NCBI RefSeq assembly: GCF_020194955.2
Contig: NZ_JAFCIY020000019.1
Location: 62,001-126,000, forward strand
DNA length: 64,000 bases
Source: Desulfuromonas sp. CSMB_57
GTDB taxonomy: Bacteria; Desulfobacterota; Desulfuromonadia; Desulfuromonadales; Syntrophotaleaceae
Reading direction: 5' to 3'
Shown here: positions 18,262-26,927 of the stretch, piece after piece
Layout of the letters: each line of letters opens with the position of its first letter
How positions within the stretch are numbered: position 1 is the first letter of the stretch
Position numbers and translations under genes: made by a program
The notes under the pieces: model-generated
What the model was told of the DNA's origin: nothing
Databases searched by the model: none
What the model saw: the letters and a program-made list of their open reading frames with translations, nothing else

Positions 18262-19071
18262 ATGAAACAATCTTTGAGCATAATCTTTCTGTGCGTGATG
18301 CTGGTGCCGGCGTTGTTGGCCTCGTGTCGCACCGCTCAGTTCTCGGAATCCCTGCATGAAGAAATCTTTGGCGGGCTCGACGGCGCCTTGGTGGTGATTG
18401 ACTGTTCGTCCGGCCATACTAAGACGTACCGGCCCGAGGTTGCCGACACACCTCTTCCGCCGTGCTCCACTTTCAAGATAGTCAACGCGCTCATAGGGCT
18501 TGAAACTGGCATCATCGGTGCTCCGGACGAGCGGTTCTACCAGTGGGACAGCGTTGAGAGGTCGATCCCCGCATGGAATCGGGATCTTTCCCTTCGGGAT
18601 GCGTTTCAGGTTTCCTGTGTCCCTGCGTTCCAGAACCTGGCGCGCCAGATCGGGGCAGAGCAAATGCGGAACTGGATTGCCAGGATTGGCTACGGTAATC
18701 AAGACATCTCGGCGGGGATTGATGTCTTCTGGCTTCCGTCGAAGGGAAGGCGAACCATCCTGATCTCGCCGACGGAACAAGCCAGAATGGTTCAGAGGAT
18801 CATCAAAGGTGACGTGGCATTTTCCAGGCAATCGCTTGCCGTGCTGAAAAATCTCATGTTCATCAAGGCGACCGATAACGGGCGTCTCTATGGCAAAACC
18901 GGGTCGGGTACGGATGAATACGGTACCTTCGTTCTGGGCTGGTTCGTTGGTTACGTCGAGAGCAAAGGCAAGACCTATGCCTTCGCCTGTGCCGCATCGG
19001 GCGACCATGTCATGGGCAAGGACGCCGGCGCGATAGTCGAGCGTTTTTTCCGGCAGGCAGGGCTCCTGTAA
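18262..19071 (+). CDS. Class D (OXA-type) beta-lactamase, predicted lipoprotein
   Basis: A 269-residue serine beta-lactamase homologue. A lipoprotein-type signal peptide ends at LLASC (Cys22). Active-site motifs of class D enzymes are all present: STFK with the nucleophile Ser69 and Lys72, SCV at 118-120, YGN in the GYGNQDI block, and KTG at 212-214, followed by LGWFVGYVE. The spacing suits OXA enzymes rather than BlaR sensors, since no long membrane domain is present. It should hydrolyse penicillins in the periplasm, although some members of this group have other or weak activity. It follows the DUF2007 gene by 68 bp in the accessory region. Confidence 0.85.
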   Translation: MKQSLSIIFLCVMLVPALLASCRTAQFSESLHEEIFGGLDGALVVIDCSSGHTKTYRPEVADTPLPPCSTFKIVNALIGLETGIIGAPDERFYQWDSVERSIPAWNRDLSLRDAFQVSCVPAFQNLARQIGAEQMRNWIARIGYGNQDISAGIDVFWLPSKGRRTILISPTEQARMVQRIIKGDVAFSRQSLAVLKNLMFIKATDNGRLYGKTGSGTDEYGTFVLGWFVGYVESKGKTYAFACAASGDHVMGKDAGAIVERFFRQAGLL

Positions 19072-19586
19072 GCGATGAATGGCTGCCCTTGATCTGCTGG
19101 AAGGCTGCGAACATGGCCGGCGGCAGCGCTTCGGGCAGAATGACAGCAAGCTGCTTTCCCCGCCTTTTGCCCGATATCGGTCCCGAACCACCACCTGTTC
19201 CCGCACCCGCTTGCGAGCGTTGTTGCCATCGCCGTGCTTGCATCCGAAACCGCCGCTTTTGGCTTGGCCCTCCCGACAAGCAATATAAGGTACTTGACTT
19301 GTTGAATTGTTGATACCTGCTGCTACACTGAGCTGCATGTCAAGGACAGCCCGAACCCATCTGCCGAACCCTCTGCAATACGTTCCGGACGTCCACGAAA
19401 AAACGCGTTCCTTTTCCGTTTGCAGTCTTTCCATCGCTACCTGCGTTTCGGCATCGCGATTTTCCCTGGACCGTGGATTGCGAAACCCTGCGGCGGTGCA
19501 ATTTTCATGAATGATTCGTCTCTGCCGAGGCGTGAGACGGACCTAAGGGCAGTTCACTCTTTTCAGCTATTACTGGGAGGAATTAT
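19072..19586. other. 515-bp stretch without a recognisable gene
   Basis: No credible gene is seen. A short frame at 19337 reads MSRTARTHLPNPLQYV, which faintly resembles the N-terminus of a Y1-type transposase but breaks off. The last bases hold the GGGAGGA ribosome site of the NADH oxidase gene. No clear promoter was found. Confidence 0.4.
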
Positions 19587-20969
19587 ATGAAAGTTATTGT
19601 CGTTGGCATCAATCATGCCGGGACGTCGGCCATCCGGACCCTGCTTACGCAAAATCCGGAACTGAAGGTTACCGCCTATGACCGGAATACCAATATTTCC
19701 TTTCTGGGGTGCGGTATCGCTCTGGCTGTCGGAGGAATGGTAAAAAATATGCAGGATCTGTTTTACTGCGATCAGATCCGACTGGAAGACATGGGTGCCG
19801 AAGTACATATGGAGCATGATGTCACATCCATCGATTATCGAAACAAAACGGTCACGGTTGTGGATTTGAAGACCGGAGCGGCCAAGCAGGACTCCTATGA
19901 CAAGCTGATCTACGCCGCCGGTTCGTGGCCCATGGATATCCCCGGTATCCCGGAAAAAAATGCCCATCTGGAAAATGTGATGTTGTGCAAGCTCTATCAG
20001 CACGCGGCGGAGTTGGTTAAAAAGGCCGATGAACCGGAAATTCGCAGTGTCGCGGTTATCGGTGCCGGGTATATCGGAATCGAACTGGCTGAAGCTTACC
20101 GCCAGAAAGGCAAAAAGGTCACTCTCATCGACTTTGAAAACCGGGTCACCGCCCGCTATTATGACCCGGAGTTTACGGACCGCCTGGAGGAAGATATCCG
20201 GGCGTCGGGTGTGACCTTGGCCTTGGGTGAACGGGTGGTTGATTTTCGGGGCGAAGGGGGCCGGGTTGCGGCCGTTGTCACCGACAAAGGGGAGTATCCG
20301 GCCGACCTGGTGGTCAAAGCCATCGGCTTCAAACCCAATACGGAACTGCTCCCCGATGCTGAAAAAGTGTCCAACGGGGCCATCAAAGTCAATGGCCGCA
20401 TGGAAACCAGCCTGCCTGATATCTATGCCATCGGCGACGCGGCGGCCATGTACCATGCGGCCCTGCGGCAGCCCATGCAGGTTGCCCTGGCAACCAATGC
20501 GGTAAAATCCGGCCTGGCCGCGGCCTGTGCCGTCAACGGCGTTGCGGGCGTGCAGATTGAAAGCGTTGCCGGAACCAATGCGCTCTGTGTTTTTGGTAAC
20601 AACCTGGCCAGTACGGGTTTGTGCGAAACGGTGGCGAAAGCCATGGGAATGGATGTGGGCTCCAGTTTTATCGAAGATGCCGACCGGCCGGAATTCATGC
20701 AGGATTATGGCGTAACCTGGATCAAGCTGGTCTATGAAAAATCCACCCTGCGGCTGGTAGGCGCCCAAATCGGCTCCCGTGGCGAGGTGAATCACACGGA
20801 GGTCATTTACTTTCTGGCGCTGGCTATTCAGAAAAGCATGGGCCTTTTGGACATCGCCTTTACGGATGTCTACTTCCTGCCGCACTTCAACAAGCCCTTC
20901 AATTTTATCCTGACCGCCATCCTGAAGGTGGTCGGCCTGGATTATGAGGCGGTGAAGAAAAGGGTTTAG
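19587..20969 (+). CDS. nox: NADH oxidase (water-forming type) / CoA-disulfide reductase family flavoprotein
   Basis: A 460-residue FAD enzyme of the peroxide reductase family. The N-terminal FAD loop is VIVVGINHAGTSA; the redox-active Cys lies in ISFLGCGIALAVGG (Cys about 43); the NADH loop is VAVIGAGYIGIELAEAY; and the second FAD motif is DIYAIGDAA. The C-terminal dimer domain ends YFLPHFNKPFNFI. A single active Cys in this context fits Nox, which reduces O2 to water, or CoA-disulfide reductase; I favour Nox from the CGIAL context. In an anaerobe it would remove oxygen. GGGAGGA precedes the ATG. The last 139 bases are part of a 252-bp repeat found again at 26.7 kb. Confidence 0.85.
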   Translation: MKVIVVGINHAGTSAIRTLLTQNPELKVTAYDRNTNISFLGCGIALAVGGMVKNMQDLFYCDQIRLEDMGAEVHMEHDVTSIDYRNKTVTVVDLKTGAAKQDSYDKLIYAAGSWPMDIPGIPEKNAHLENVMLCKLYQHAAELVKKADEPEIRSVAVIGAGYIGIELAEAYRQKGKKVTLIDFENRVTARYYDPEFTDRLEEDIRASGVTLALGERVVDFRGEGGRVAAVVTDKGEYPADLVVKAIGFKPNTELLPDAEKVSNGAIKVNGRMETSLPDIYAIGDAAAMYHAALRQPMQVALATNAVKSGLAAACAVNGVAGVQIESVAGTNALCVFGNNLASTGLCETVAKAMGMDVGSSFIEDADRPEFMQDYGVTWIKLVYEKSTLRLVGAQIGSRGEVNHTEVIYFLALAIQKSMGLLDIAFTDVYFLPHFNKPFNFILTAILKVVGLDYEAVKKRV

Positions 20970-21082
20970 GGTGATTTGTTGTCGGACGATCACCATCAGC
21001 TCAAAAACCGGGACGGCGGACCGCCTAAGCGGTCCGCCGTTTTAGCCTCAGCAGCAGGCACAATACCAGCCGGAGAACTGCG
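20831..21082 (+). repeat. 252-bp direct repeat, left copy
   Basis: No mismatch to 26676-26927 was seen by eye. It contains the last 45 codons and stop of the NADH oxidase gene, the intergenic terminator, and the final ten codons plus stop of a convergent fasciclin gene (21048-21082). At its right edge the fasciclin sequence breaks off, so this copy carries only a fasciclin fragment. Confidence 0.95.
21013..21043. terminator. Bidirectional terminator after NADH oxidase
   Basis: A 12-bp perfect stem (ACGGCGGACCGC / GCGGTCCGCCGT) with a CTAA loop, with TTTT on one side and AAAAA on the other, so it can work on both strands. It lies in the 252-bp repeat, and the second copy is at 26858-26885. 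Confidence 0.9.
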
Positions 21083-21173
21083 TCAGTGCGCCCCGGATTA
21101 AAGTCGCGGGTGCGGGGCAACGTTGGCACGGCATGAAAATTTTCCCCCAAAATACCCTTGCTTGAACAATCAA

Positions 21174-21204
21174 AGCCCGCTTGGCAAACCGAGCGGGCTT
21201 TTTT
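21174..21204 (+). terminator. Rho-independent terminator inside the insert's left edge
   Basis: An 8-bp stem AGCCCGCT / AGCGGGCT with a 10-base loop followed by six T. It follows no intact plus-strand gene, so it is probably the leftover end of a lost gene or a guard on the insert border. The remaining sequence of 21083-21400 shows no gene. Confidence 0.75.
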
Positions 21205-21400
21205 CAATGACCAGGAAAAAGGTGATAGCTCAAATTCCCGTAGCTGCCAACCGAAGAGCCTCCTGACCGTTGGCGATGAGCAGCACATGCCGGGTGCCTA
21301 CCTGTTGGTCGTGAATCAGCGGCAAGGCAGCAGCATCGGGGATGAATGGAAGCAGCCATTGCCAATCTTATTATGATCGAAAAATGTCGAAGTTTTCAAT

Positions 21401-21481
21401 TCATTCCAGGCCACCCGGATTACAGGCTCGCGGCTGGTTCTCGTCAAGGGCGATAGTCCAAGGTTTTCTTTCGCAGATCCG
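21401..21481 (-). pseudogene. Relic of a sensor histidine kinase C-terminus
   Basis: In minus-strand sense this reads RICERKPWTIALDENQPRAC and then NPGGLE and a stop. It closely parallels the end of the kinase at 24.6 kb (RICEREHWTVALEQNQPRGC). It is fused directly behind the 3' end of the MFS gene and has no upstream kinase body. The divergence from the intact kinase suggests it came from a related gene, not a recent copy. Confidence 0.7.
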
Positions 21482-21487
21482 GAACAG

Positions 21488-22681
21488 TTAACCGGCCGAA
21501 CGACGGACCATGGCCAATCCCAGCAGCGCCAGCAGACAGAACCCCGCTCCGGCGTAAAAGGTGAAGGAAGCACCGAGCCGATCCCAGAGCAGGCCGGCTA
21601 TGACGCTGGCAAGCAGCATGGCGATCCCGCTGAGCAGATTGAAAAACCCGTAGGCGGTGCCCCGCAAATCCGCTGGTGCGTTATCGGCAATCATTCTTGC
21701 CAGCAGGCCCTGGGTGATTCCCATGTGAACGCCCCAGAGGACGACGCCGACCAGTATCACGCCCCAGTGATTGTTGACGGCCAGGACCAGATCCGCGCCG
21801 ATCAGGATAACGAGCCCGAGCCGCAGGAGGCAGGTATGGCTCATTCGGTCGGATAGCCGCCCGAAGGGGTAGGCCGTCGCAGCGTAGACCAGGTTCATCG
21901 CCACCATGACGAGCGGCACCAGGGCCAGGGGAATTCCCGCTTGACGGGCGCGCAGGACCAGAAAGGCCTCACTGAATCGGGCCAGGGTAAATACCGCACC
22001 GATGCCGACCACCCACCAATATGAGGCGCCGAGCCGCTTCAGGTTTTCCCGGCGGATCGGATTGATGCGCCGGCCAGCCTCTTGCCGTTGCGGTTCGCGT
22101 ACGCCGACCAGCAGCAGGCCGACGGCGGCCAGCCCGGGGAGCACGGACACCCAGAAGACGGCCCGAAAATTGTCGGACCACAACAGCATCAGGCCGACCG
22201 CCACCAGTGGCCCGAGAAAGGCGCCCACGGTATCGAGGGATTGGCGCAGGCCGAAGGCGGCACCACGAAGATGCTGCGGGGCGATATCCGCAACCAAGGC
22301 GTCTCGCGGTGCCCCGCGTATCCCTTTGCCGATCCGATCGAACAATCGGGCCGTCAGTACGACCCCGGTGGAGTTAGCCAGGGCGAAAAGCGGTTTCGTC
22401 AGCGCCCCCAGGGCATAGCCGAACACTGCCAACGTTTTGCGCCGGCCGATGTAATCGCTGAAAGCCCCGGAAAATACTCTGACGATCAAGGCCGTGGCCT
22501 CGGCCATCCCCTCAATTAGGCCGACGGTGAGGGCACTCGCCCCCAGGGTGGTAACCAGAAAGAGGGGGAGTAGACTGTGGATCATCTCCGATGAGATGTC
22601 CATCAGGGCACTGACGAAGCCGAGCACCCACACGCCGGCAGGGATTTGGCCAAGTGTGATTTTAGACGTTGCGCTGCTCAA
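21488..22681 (-). CDS. MFS transporter
   Basis: A 397-residue major facilitator protein with about twelve membrane segments. Typical signatures are GAFSDYIGRRK between helices 2 and 3, RLFDRIGKGIRGAPRDALVAD, and FGRLSDRMS in the second half. The length is usual. The RIGKGIRGAPRDAL block is shared with a group of efflux-type transporters whose substrates are mostly unknown. It is the last gene of the response regulator, kinase, EptA and MFS group, 188 bp after eptA, and may have its own promoter. Its stop is followed by a relic of another kinase gene. Confidence 0.85.
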   Translation of the reverse strand: MSSATSKITLGQIPAGVWVLGFVSALMDISSEMIHSLLPLFLVTTLGASALTVGLIEGMAEATALIVRVFSGAFSDYIGRRKTLAVFGYALGALTKPLFALANSTGVVLTARLFDRIGKGIRGAPRDALVADIAPQHLRGAAFGLRQSLDTVGAFLGPLVAVGLMLLWSDNFRAVFWVSVLPGLAAVGLLLVGVREPQRQEAGRRINPIRRENLKRLGASYWWVVGIGAVFTLARFSEAFLVLRARQAGIPLALVPLVMVAMNLVYAATAYPFGRLSDRMSHTCLLRLGLVILIGADLVLAVNNHWGVILVGVVLWGVHMGITQGLLARMIADNAPADLRGTAYGFFNLLSGIAMLLASVIAGLLWDRLGASFTFYAGAGFCLLALLGLAMVRRSAG

Positions 22682-22869
22682 TGCCTTGTACCAGGTGGGA
22701 AAGGGTTGCCATGGATGACCTCGCGGTTAACCCCCGTCCAGGAATGCATTGAGGTATCCTGAGGAATCAACAGAGGGGAAATACCGTGTCCGTCGATCAA
22801 TAAGGTCAATGAGGAGAGACGAACCTATTCAAGCCAGTTTGTCAAGGACGGGTTCGCAGAGGAAAAAGC

Positions 22870-24501
22870 TTAGCCAGGGGTGCGGCAGGCAGAAAAAATA
22901 TCCAGATCCTGGCGATAAATTTTGCTATCGATGTCGAACAGCCCGAAAATGCTGTGGAATATGGTGTCATGGCTGTAGAACGCAGCGCGATGGGCATTGA
23001 GCTCCGCAATATTGAGGGATTTTTGGGCCACAAAACTGTCGGAGGCCCAGAAGATCATCGGCACCTGTTTCTGCTCGTCGGGGGCCAGTGCGTAAGGGAG
23101 GCCGTGCAGGTACAACCCGTTTTCTCCCAGTGATTCGCCATGGTCGGATACGTAGAGCATCGCGGTGGCGAAATTCTGCGATCGCAGCAGGTCAATGAGT
23201 TTCGCCAGAACCTGGTCGGTGTAGACGATCGTGTTGTCGTAGGCGTTGACGATCGTCTGCTGCGGACAATCCTGAATGTTGTCTTGGGTGCACTCGGGGG
23301 AAAAGATCTTGAAGGCAGCCGGGGTCCGCTTGTAATAAGAGGGGCCGTGACTTCCTTTCATGTGCAATACGATGAGCATGTCCCCCGTGGTTTCCGTCAG
23401 TCGCCGGTCAAGGTCCTGCAGCAGGATTTCGTCGAAACAGTTGTCGCTGCTGCAGAACTCGGCGTCGGTCTGCCGGGACAGATCCTCGTAGGCGATGCGG
23501 TCGGCGATGCCTTTACTTCCCGAGTTGTTGTCCCGCCATAAGACCTTGACTCCAACCCGTTGGAGGATATCGAGGAGGTTTTCCTGCCGGGCCGCCTTTT
23601 CCCTGCTGAAGTTTTTCCGCTCAAGGGCTGAAAAGATGCAGGGAAGAGATTCGGCGGTGGAGGTGCCGCACGCCTGTACCTGGGAAAAATTGATGATGCC
23701 ACGGTTAGCGAGTTGCGGGTTGGTATTGCGCTCATATCCGTTGAAGGCGAATTGCCGAGCCCGGGCGGTTTCTCCCAGCGCCAGAACCACAACCGTTCTG
23801 GGGCCCTCTTGGCTTTTGACCGCATCGGGCGCAACAGCGTGCAGCGGTTCTTGGGCTAAGACAAAATTTTTCTCGCAAAGGACCTTTTGCAGGGAATAAA
23901 TGGGATAGGAGGGGTTCAGGTACACCCTGAGGTCTAGGTTTTCCCGGCCGAAAAGGACGAACTTCTTGTATTGCGCCATGCCGACGCCCAATAGAATGAC
24001 CAGGCTGCCGAGAACAACACCGCTTCGGATCAGAAATTCCCTTTTTCCGGAGCGGATCCGTATTCTCGTCAGGCCGACCAGGGCGGCCGGTAGGACGCCG
24101 AACCACAGCATGTGCCTGAACAGCGGCCAGGTCAGAAGCTCGGAGGCTTCGTTGGGGTCGGTTTCTAGGACATTGTGAATCATCGATTTGTCGATGACCA
24201 CGCCGTAAGTCGCGGCGAAATAGCTGATGGCGGCCGTGAGCACCAACAGGGTGATCAGGAATGGCTTGAAGACCGGACGGAAAGCGAACAAGGAGATGAG
24301 AACGTTCAGCAGCAGAATGAAAACCGTGGCCACGGCGAGCAAGAAAGTCCAGTTTTCGAAGGAATCCAGGCCGAGCCGGGAGATGAACAGGTTCCAGAAA
24401 AGACGATTGTCCGCCAGGGCAATGAACAGGGCGGCGGTGAACGATACCGTGCTCGTGCTGAGCGATGGACGCTGAAATTTGCCTGCGAGGAAAGGATGCA
24501 T
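22870..24501 (-). CDS. eptA: Phosphoethanolamine-lipid A transferase (EptA/MCR family)
   Basis: A 543-residue inner-membrane enzyme that moves phosphoethanolamine from phosphatidylethanolamine to lipid A phosphates, reducing binding of polymyxins and cationic peptides. Five N-terminal membrane helices (to about residue 180) precede a periplasmic sulfatase-fold domain. Zinc and catalytic motifs are intact: LGETAR (Glu about 244), GTSTAES with the nucleophile Thr near 285, MKGSHGP, and SDHGESLGE near 470. Several Cys typical of disulfides in this family are present (ACGTST, LPCIFS, CSSDNCFDE, CTQDNIQDC). It lies 96 bp after the kinase gene in the same direction and is probably under that two-component system. 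Confidence 0.93.
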   Translation of the reverse strand: MHPFLAGKFQRPSLSTSTVSFTAALFIALADNRLFWNLFISRLGLDSFENWTFLLAVATVFILLLNVLISLFAFRPVFKPFLITLLVLTAAISYFAATYGVVIDKSMIHNVLETDPNEASELLTWPLFRHMLWFGVLPAALVGLTRIRIRSGKREFLIRSGVVLGSLVILLGVGMAQYKKFVLFGRENLDLRVYLNPSYPIYSLQKVLCEKNFVLAQEPLHAVAPDAVKSQEGPRTVVVLALGETARARQFAFNGYERNTNPQLANRGIINFSQVQACGTSTAESLPCIFSALERKNFSREKAARQENLLDILQRVGVKVLWRDNNSGSKGIADRIAYEDLSRQTDAEFCSSDNCFDEILLQDLDRRLTETTGDMLIVLHMKGSHGPSYYKRTPAAFKIFSPECTQDNIQDCPQQTIVNAYDNTIVYTDQVLAKLIDLLRSQNFATAMLYVSDHGESLGENGLYLHGLPYALAPDEQKQVPMIFWASDSFVAQKSLNIAELNAHRAAFYSHDTIFHSIFGLFDIDSKIYRQDLDIFSACRTPG

Positions 24502-24597
24502 GCCTGCGACTCCCTATGCTGGAAATGCAGGCATCTTAGAAATTCCGGCGTCGCGGAAAAGTGAAGAAAAGATCAAAAAAACGTCAAAAGTTGCAGT

Positions 24598-25860
24598 TTA
24601 TGCGAGATTGACCCTGAAACAACACCCTCGCGGCTGATTTTGCTCAAGAGCAACCGTCCAATGTTCCCGTTCGCAGATGCGCTGCACCAAGGATAACCCC
24701 AGGCCCAGACCTTCGCGTGGGGAATCCGGGCCGCGGTAATAGGGTTGAAAGACCTTTTGCATTTCATCTGCCGCAATTCCCGACCCGGTGTCCCGGACCT
24801 CAAAGCCCCCGGTTTTCAAGGCCAGGAAGATGTCACCTCCGGCCGTGTGATAGACGGCGTTGCGAACCAGGTTGTCCATGACCGTGCGCAGCAATACGGC
24901 AGGATACAAGGGTTCCCTTTGCGCCGGACTTCCTGTCTCCTCAAGAAGCAGCAGGCGATTGCCCTTGCGCATCGCCATCCGTTCCCAGTTTGGAAATTCT
25001 TCTTGAACGACGGCCTTCAGGGTGGCCGTTTCCGTTTGATTGTCCTTGCCTCGGGCGAGGGCCAAAAACGCCTCGATGAGCGACTTTATATCCTTCACTG
25101 CGCGCCGAATAGCTTCGATTTTCTGCCGGGAGTGATCGTCCAGTTCCTTTCCGGCAGCCAGGACCTCGCAGGTGCTTTGAATGACCATGAGGGGCGTGCG
25201 CAATTCATGACTGACATCGCTGGTAAACAGCGCTTCCCGGACCAGGGCCTGGTGCAGTCCGATGAAGGTTGCATCGAAAGCTTTGGCCAGGGCGCCCACC
25301 TCGTCATCGGCATACTCCGAAGCCAGAGAAGGCGGCACGGACTGCAGATCTTCCCGAAGGGCCACTTGTTCCGTCAATTTTCGCATCGGAGCGATAACCT
25401 GCCTGACCATGACCACGCCGATCACCAGCGAGGCGACTACAGATAGAACGAACCCCCCGCCAACTACTCTTTTCAGAAGAATTTCCGCCTTTTCGAAGTC
25501 CGTCTGGTCCTTGACCAAAAAATAGGATGTAGTTCCCTCCACTTGGTGAAAGACGTGATAGGCGCTGTCGCTTTCCTTCAGAACAATTTCTGTGTAACCC
25601 TCCGGGATGGCACACAGATATTCCGGCAGGTCTGGGCCGGCAGGGAAAAAGGCTTCTCCCTCATCCAGGCGCAGTTCCCGACCCTTCCTGTAATCCTCAA
25701 GGAGCCGTGAGAAATCCTTCTGTAATTCGTTCGTGACGAGGTTTTCTTCGACAAAGTCAATGGTGGTTATGAGGCCGACAGCGAAGAGGCCGCTCACGAT
25801 GCCGGTGAGCAGGACAAAAGACAGGATGATGCGTTGCGAAAGCCGAAGATTAAACTTCAT
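24598..25860 (-). CDS. Sensor histidine kinase of the EptA cassette
   Basis: A 420-residue membrane kinase. Two membrane segments (about 11-33 and 160-180) enclose a periplasmic sensor of roughly 125 residues, followed by HAMP, a HisKA domain with the phosphorylated His218 in SDVSHELRTPL, and an ATPase domain with NLVRNAVYHT, VRDTGSGIA and GLGLGLSLVQRI. I chose the ATG (MKFNLRL) that overlaps the regulator stop by 11 bp; a longer frame continues far upstream inside the regulator gene and is not credible. Linkage to eptA suggests it senses envelope stress, like PmrB, but the sensor domain is not clearly PmrB-like. Confidence 0.9.
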   Translation of the reverse strand: MKFNLRLSQRIILSFVLLTGIVSGLFAVGLITTIDFVEENLVTNELQKDFSRLLEDYRKGRELRLDEGEAFFPAGPDLPEYLCAIPEGYTEIVLKESDSAYHVFHQVEGTTSYFLVKDQTDFEKAEILLKRVVGGGFVLSVVASLVIGVVMVRQVIAPMRKLTEQVALREDLQSVPPSLASEYADDEVGALAKAFDATFIGLHQALVREALFTSDVSHELRTPLMVIQSTCEVLAAGKELDDHSRQKIEAIRRAVKDIKSLIEAFLALARGKDNQTETATLKAVVQEEFPNWERMAMRKGNRLLLLEETGSPAQREPLYPAVLLRTVMDNLVRNAVYHTAGGDIFLALKTGGFEVRDTGSGIAADEMQKVFQPYYRGPDSPREGLGLGLSLVQRICEREHWTVALEQNQPRGCCFRVNLA

Positions 25861-26542
25861 CGGCGTCTTCTTTGAAGGCTTTGAGGCAGTAGCCGATGCC
25901 ATGAACCGTGTGGAGCAGCGGCGTGTCGAAATGCTTGTCGATGGTGTGGCGCAACAGGTGGATATGACTGCGCAGGCTGTCGCTGTCCGGGACATCGTCG
26001 CCCCAAAGGATGCCTTGGAGAACCTCGCGCCGAACAACATGAGGGCTGCTTTTCATCAGCCTCTCGAGCAGTTTCAGTCCGATGGGACTTAGTTTCAGGT
26101 TCCTTCCCTGCCGGGTGACCTGCAGGGTATCGAGGTCGTAAAGCAAATCGGCGACCTGCAGTCGGTTGCCCTGGAAAGGCTGGCTGCGACGCAGCACTGC
26201 TTCCACCCGGGCGTGAAGTTCGGGTAACGAAAATGGCTTGACCAGATAGTCGTCCGATCCGGCCTTGAAGCCGGCCAATTTGTCTTCAAGACTGTCACGC
26301 GCCGTCAGAAAGATTACCGGGGTGTGAATTCCTGCTTCCTGGCGCAGTTTTCGGCAGAGAGTCAAACCGTCCATACCTGGAAGCATGATGTCAAGGATGA
26401 TCAGGTCGAATTCGAGAGTGACCGCTAAATGCAGGCCGCCTAGCCCATTTTGGGCGCAGTCCACCGTAAAGCCTTGCAGTTGAAGATAATCTGCAATATT
26501 TTGGAGGATTTCTTCCTGATCCTCAATGACCAAAATTCGCAT
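25850..26542 (-). CDS. OmpR/PhoB-family response regulator of the EptA cassette
   Basis: A 230-residue regulator. The receiver domain (1-120) has EDQ, the phosphorylated Asp in LIILDIMLPGMDG (about 51), the TAR switch Thr and KPF with the conserved Lys. The C-terminal winged helix (about 125-222) ends with SLRSHIHLLRHTIDKHF and TVHGIGYCL. The ATG giving MRILVIEDQ is chosen over one 19 codons upstream. It is the first gene of the minus-strand cassette, and its promoter must lie between 26543 and the repeat border at 26676. Confidence 0.92.
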   Translation of the reverse strand: MRILVIEDQEEILQNIADYLQLQGFTVDCAQNGLGGLHLAVTLEFDLIILDIMLPGMDGLTLCRKLRQEAGIHTPVIFLTARDSLEDKLAGFKAGSDDYLVKPFSLPELHARVEAVLRRSQPFQGNRLQVADLLYDLDTLQVTRQGRNLKLSPIGLKLLERLMKSSPHVVRREVLQGILWGDDVPDSDSLRSHIHLLRHTIDKHFDTPLLHTVHGIGYCLKAFKEDADEV

Positions 26543-26675
26543 GGCGTTATCAGGAATGATGGAGGTAAATACAAGTATATTCTCGGGGCATGATATCACC
26601 CTTCGGTCTGCAAGGCGAATATTTAGTCCAGGGCGGGGTTATTGAACCCTTGGCCCGGCCCAACCAGTTCGACTT

Positions 26676-26814
26676 GAAAAGCATGGGCCTTTTGGACATC
26701 GCCTTTACGGATGTCTACTTCCTGCCGCACTTCAACAAGCCCTTCAATTTTATCCTGACCGCCATCCTGAAGGTGGTCGGCCTGGATTATGAGGCGGTGA
26801 AGAAAAGGGTTTAG
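26676..26814 (+). pseudogene. C-terminal fragment of NADH oxidase
   Basis: This fragment encodes the last 45 residues of the NADH oxidase (from KSMGLLDIAF to KKRV and stop) as part of the right repeat. A short open frame from 26590 runs into it but has no family resemblance before the repeat and is not a real gene. Confidence 0.9.
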
Positions 26815-26927
26815 GGTGATTTGTTGTCGGACGATCACCATCAGCTCAAAAACCGGGACGGCGGACCGCCTAAGCGGTCCGCCGTTTTAGCCTCAGCAGC
26901 AGGCACAATACCAGCCGGAGAACTGCG
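26676..26927 (+). repeat. 252-bp direct repeat, right copy
   Basis: The same sequence as 20831-21082, offset by 5845 bp. Here the NADH oxidase part is truncated on its left while the fasciclin gene continues intact on its right. The bases just before the repeat (26590-26675) have no similarity to the left copy. Confidence 0.95.

Noticed and set aside
19337-19510. A third Y1 transposase relic starting MSRTARTHLPNPLQYV
   Set aside because: The resemblance covers only the first 15 or so residues and no downstream motif follows, so it was not listed as a pseudogene.
11200-19586. Integron-type gene-cassette array
   Set aside because: Several single-gene units and one GTTAGGC at 17110 suggested attC sites, but no paired complementary core site, no repeated attC-like structure after each gene, and no integron integrase were found; genes also face both ways.
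26590-26814. A 74-codon frame ending in NADH oxidase sequence, as a possible small gene
   Set aside because: Its recognisable part is only the truncated C-terminus carried by the direct repeat; the preceding codons have no resemblance to anything and no ribosome site.
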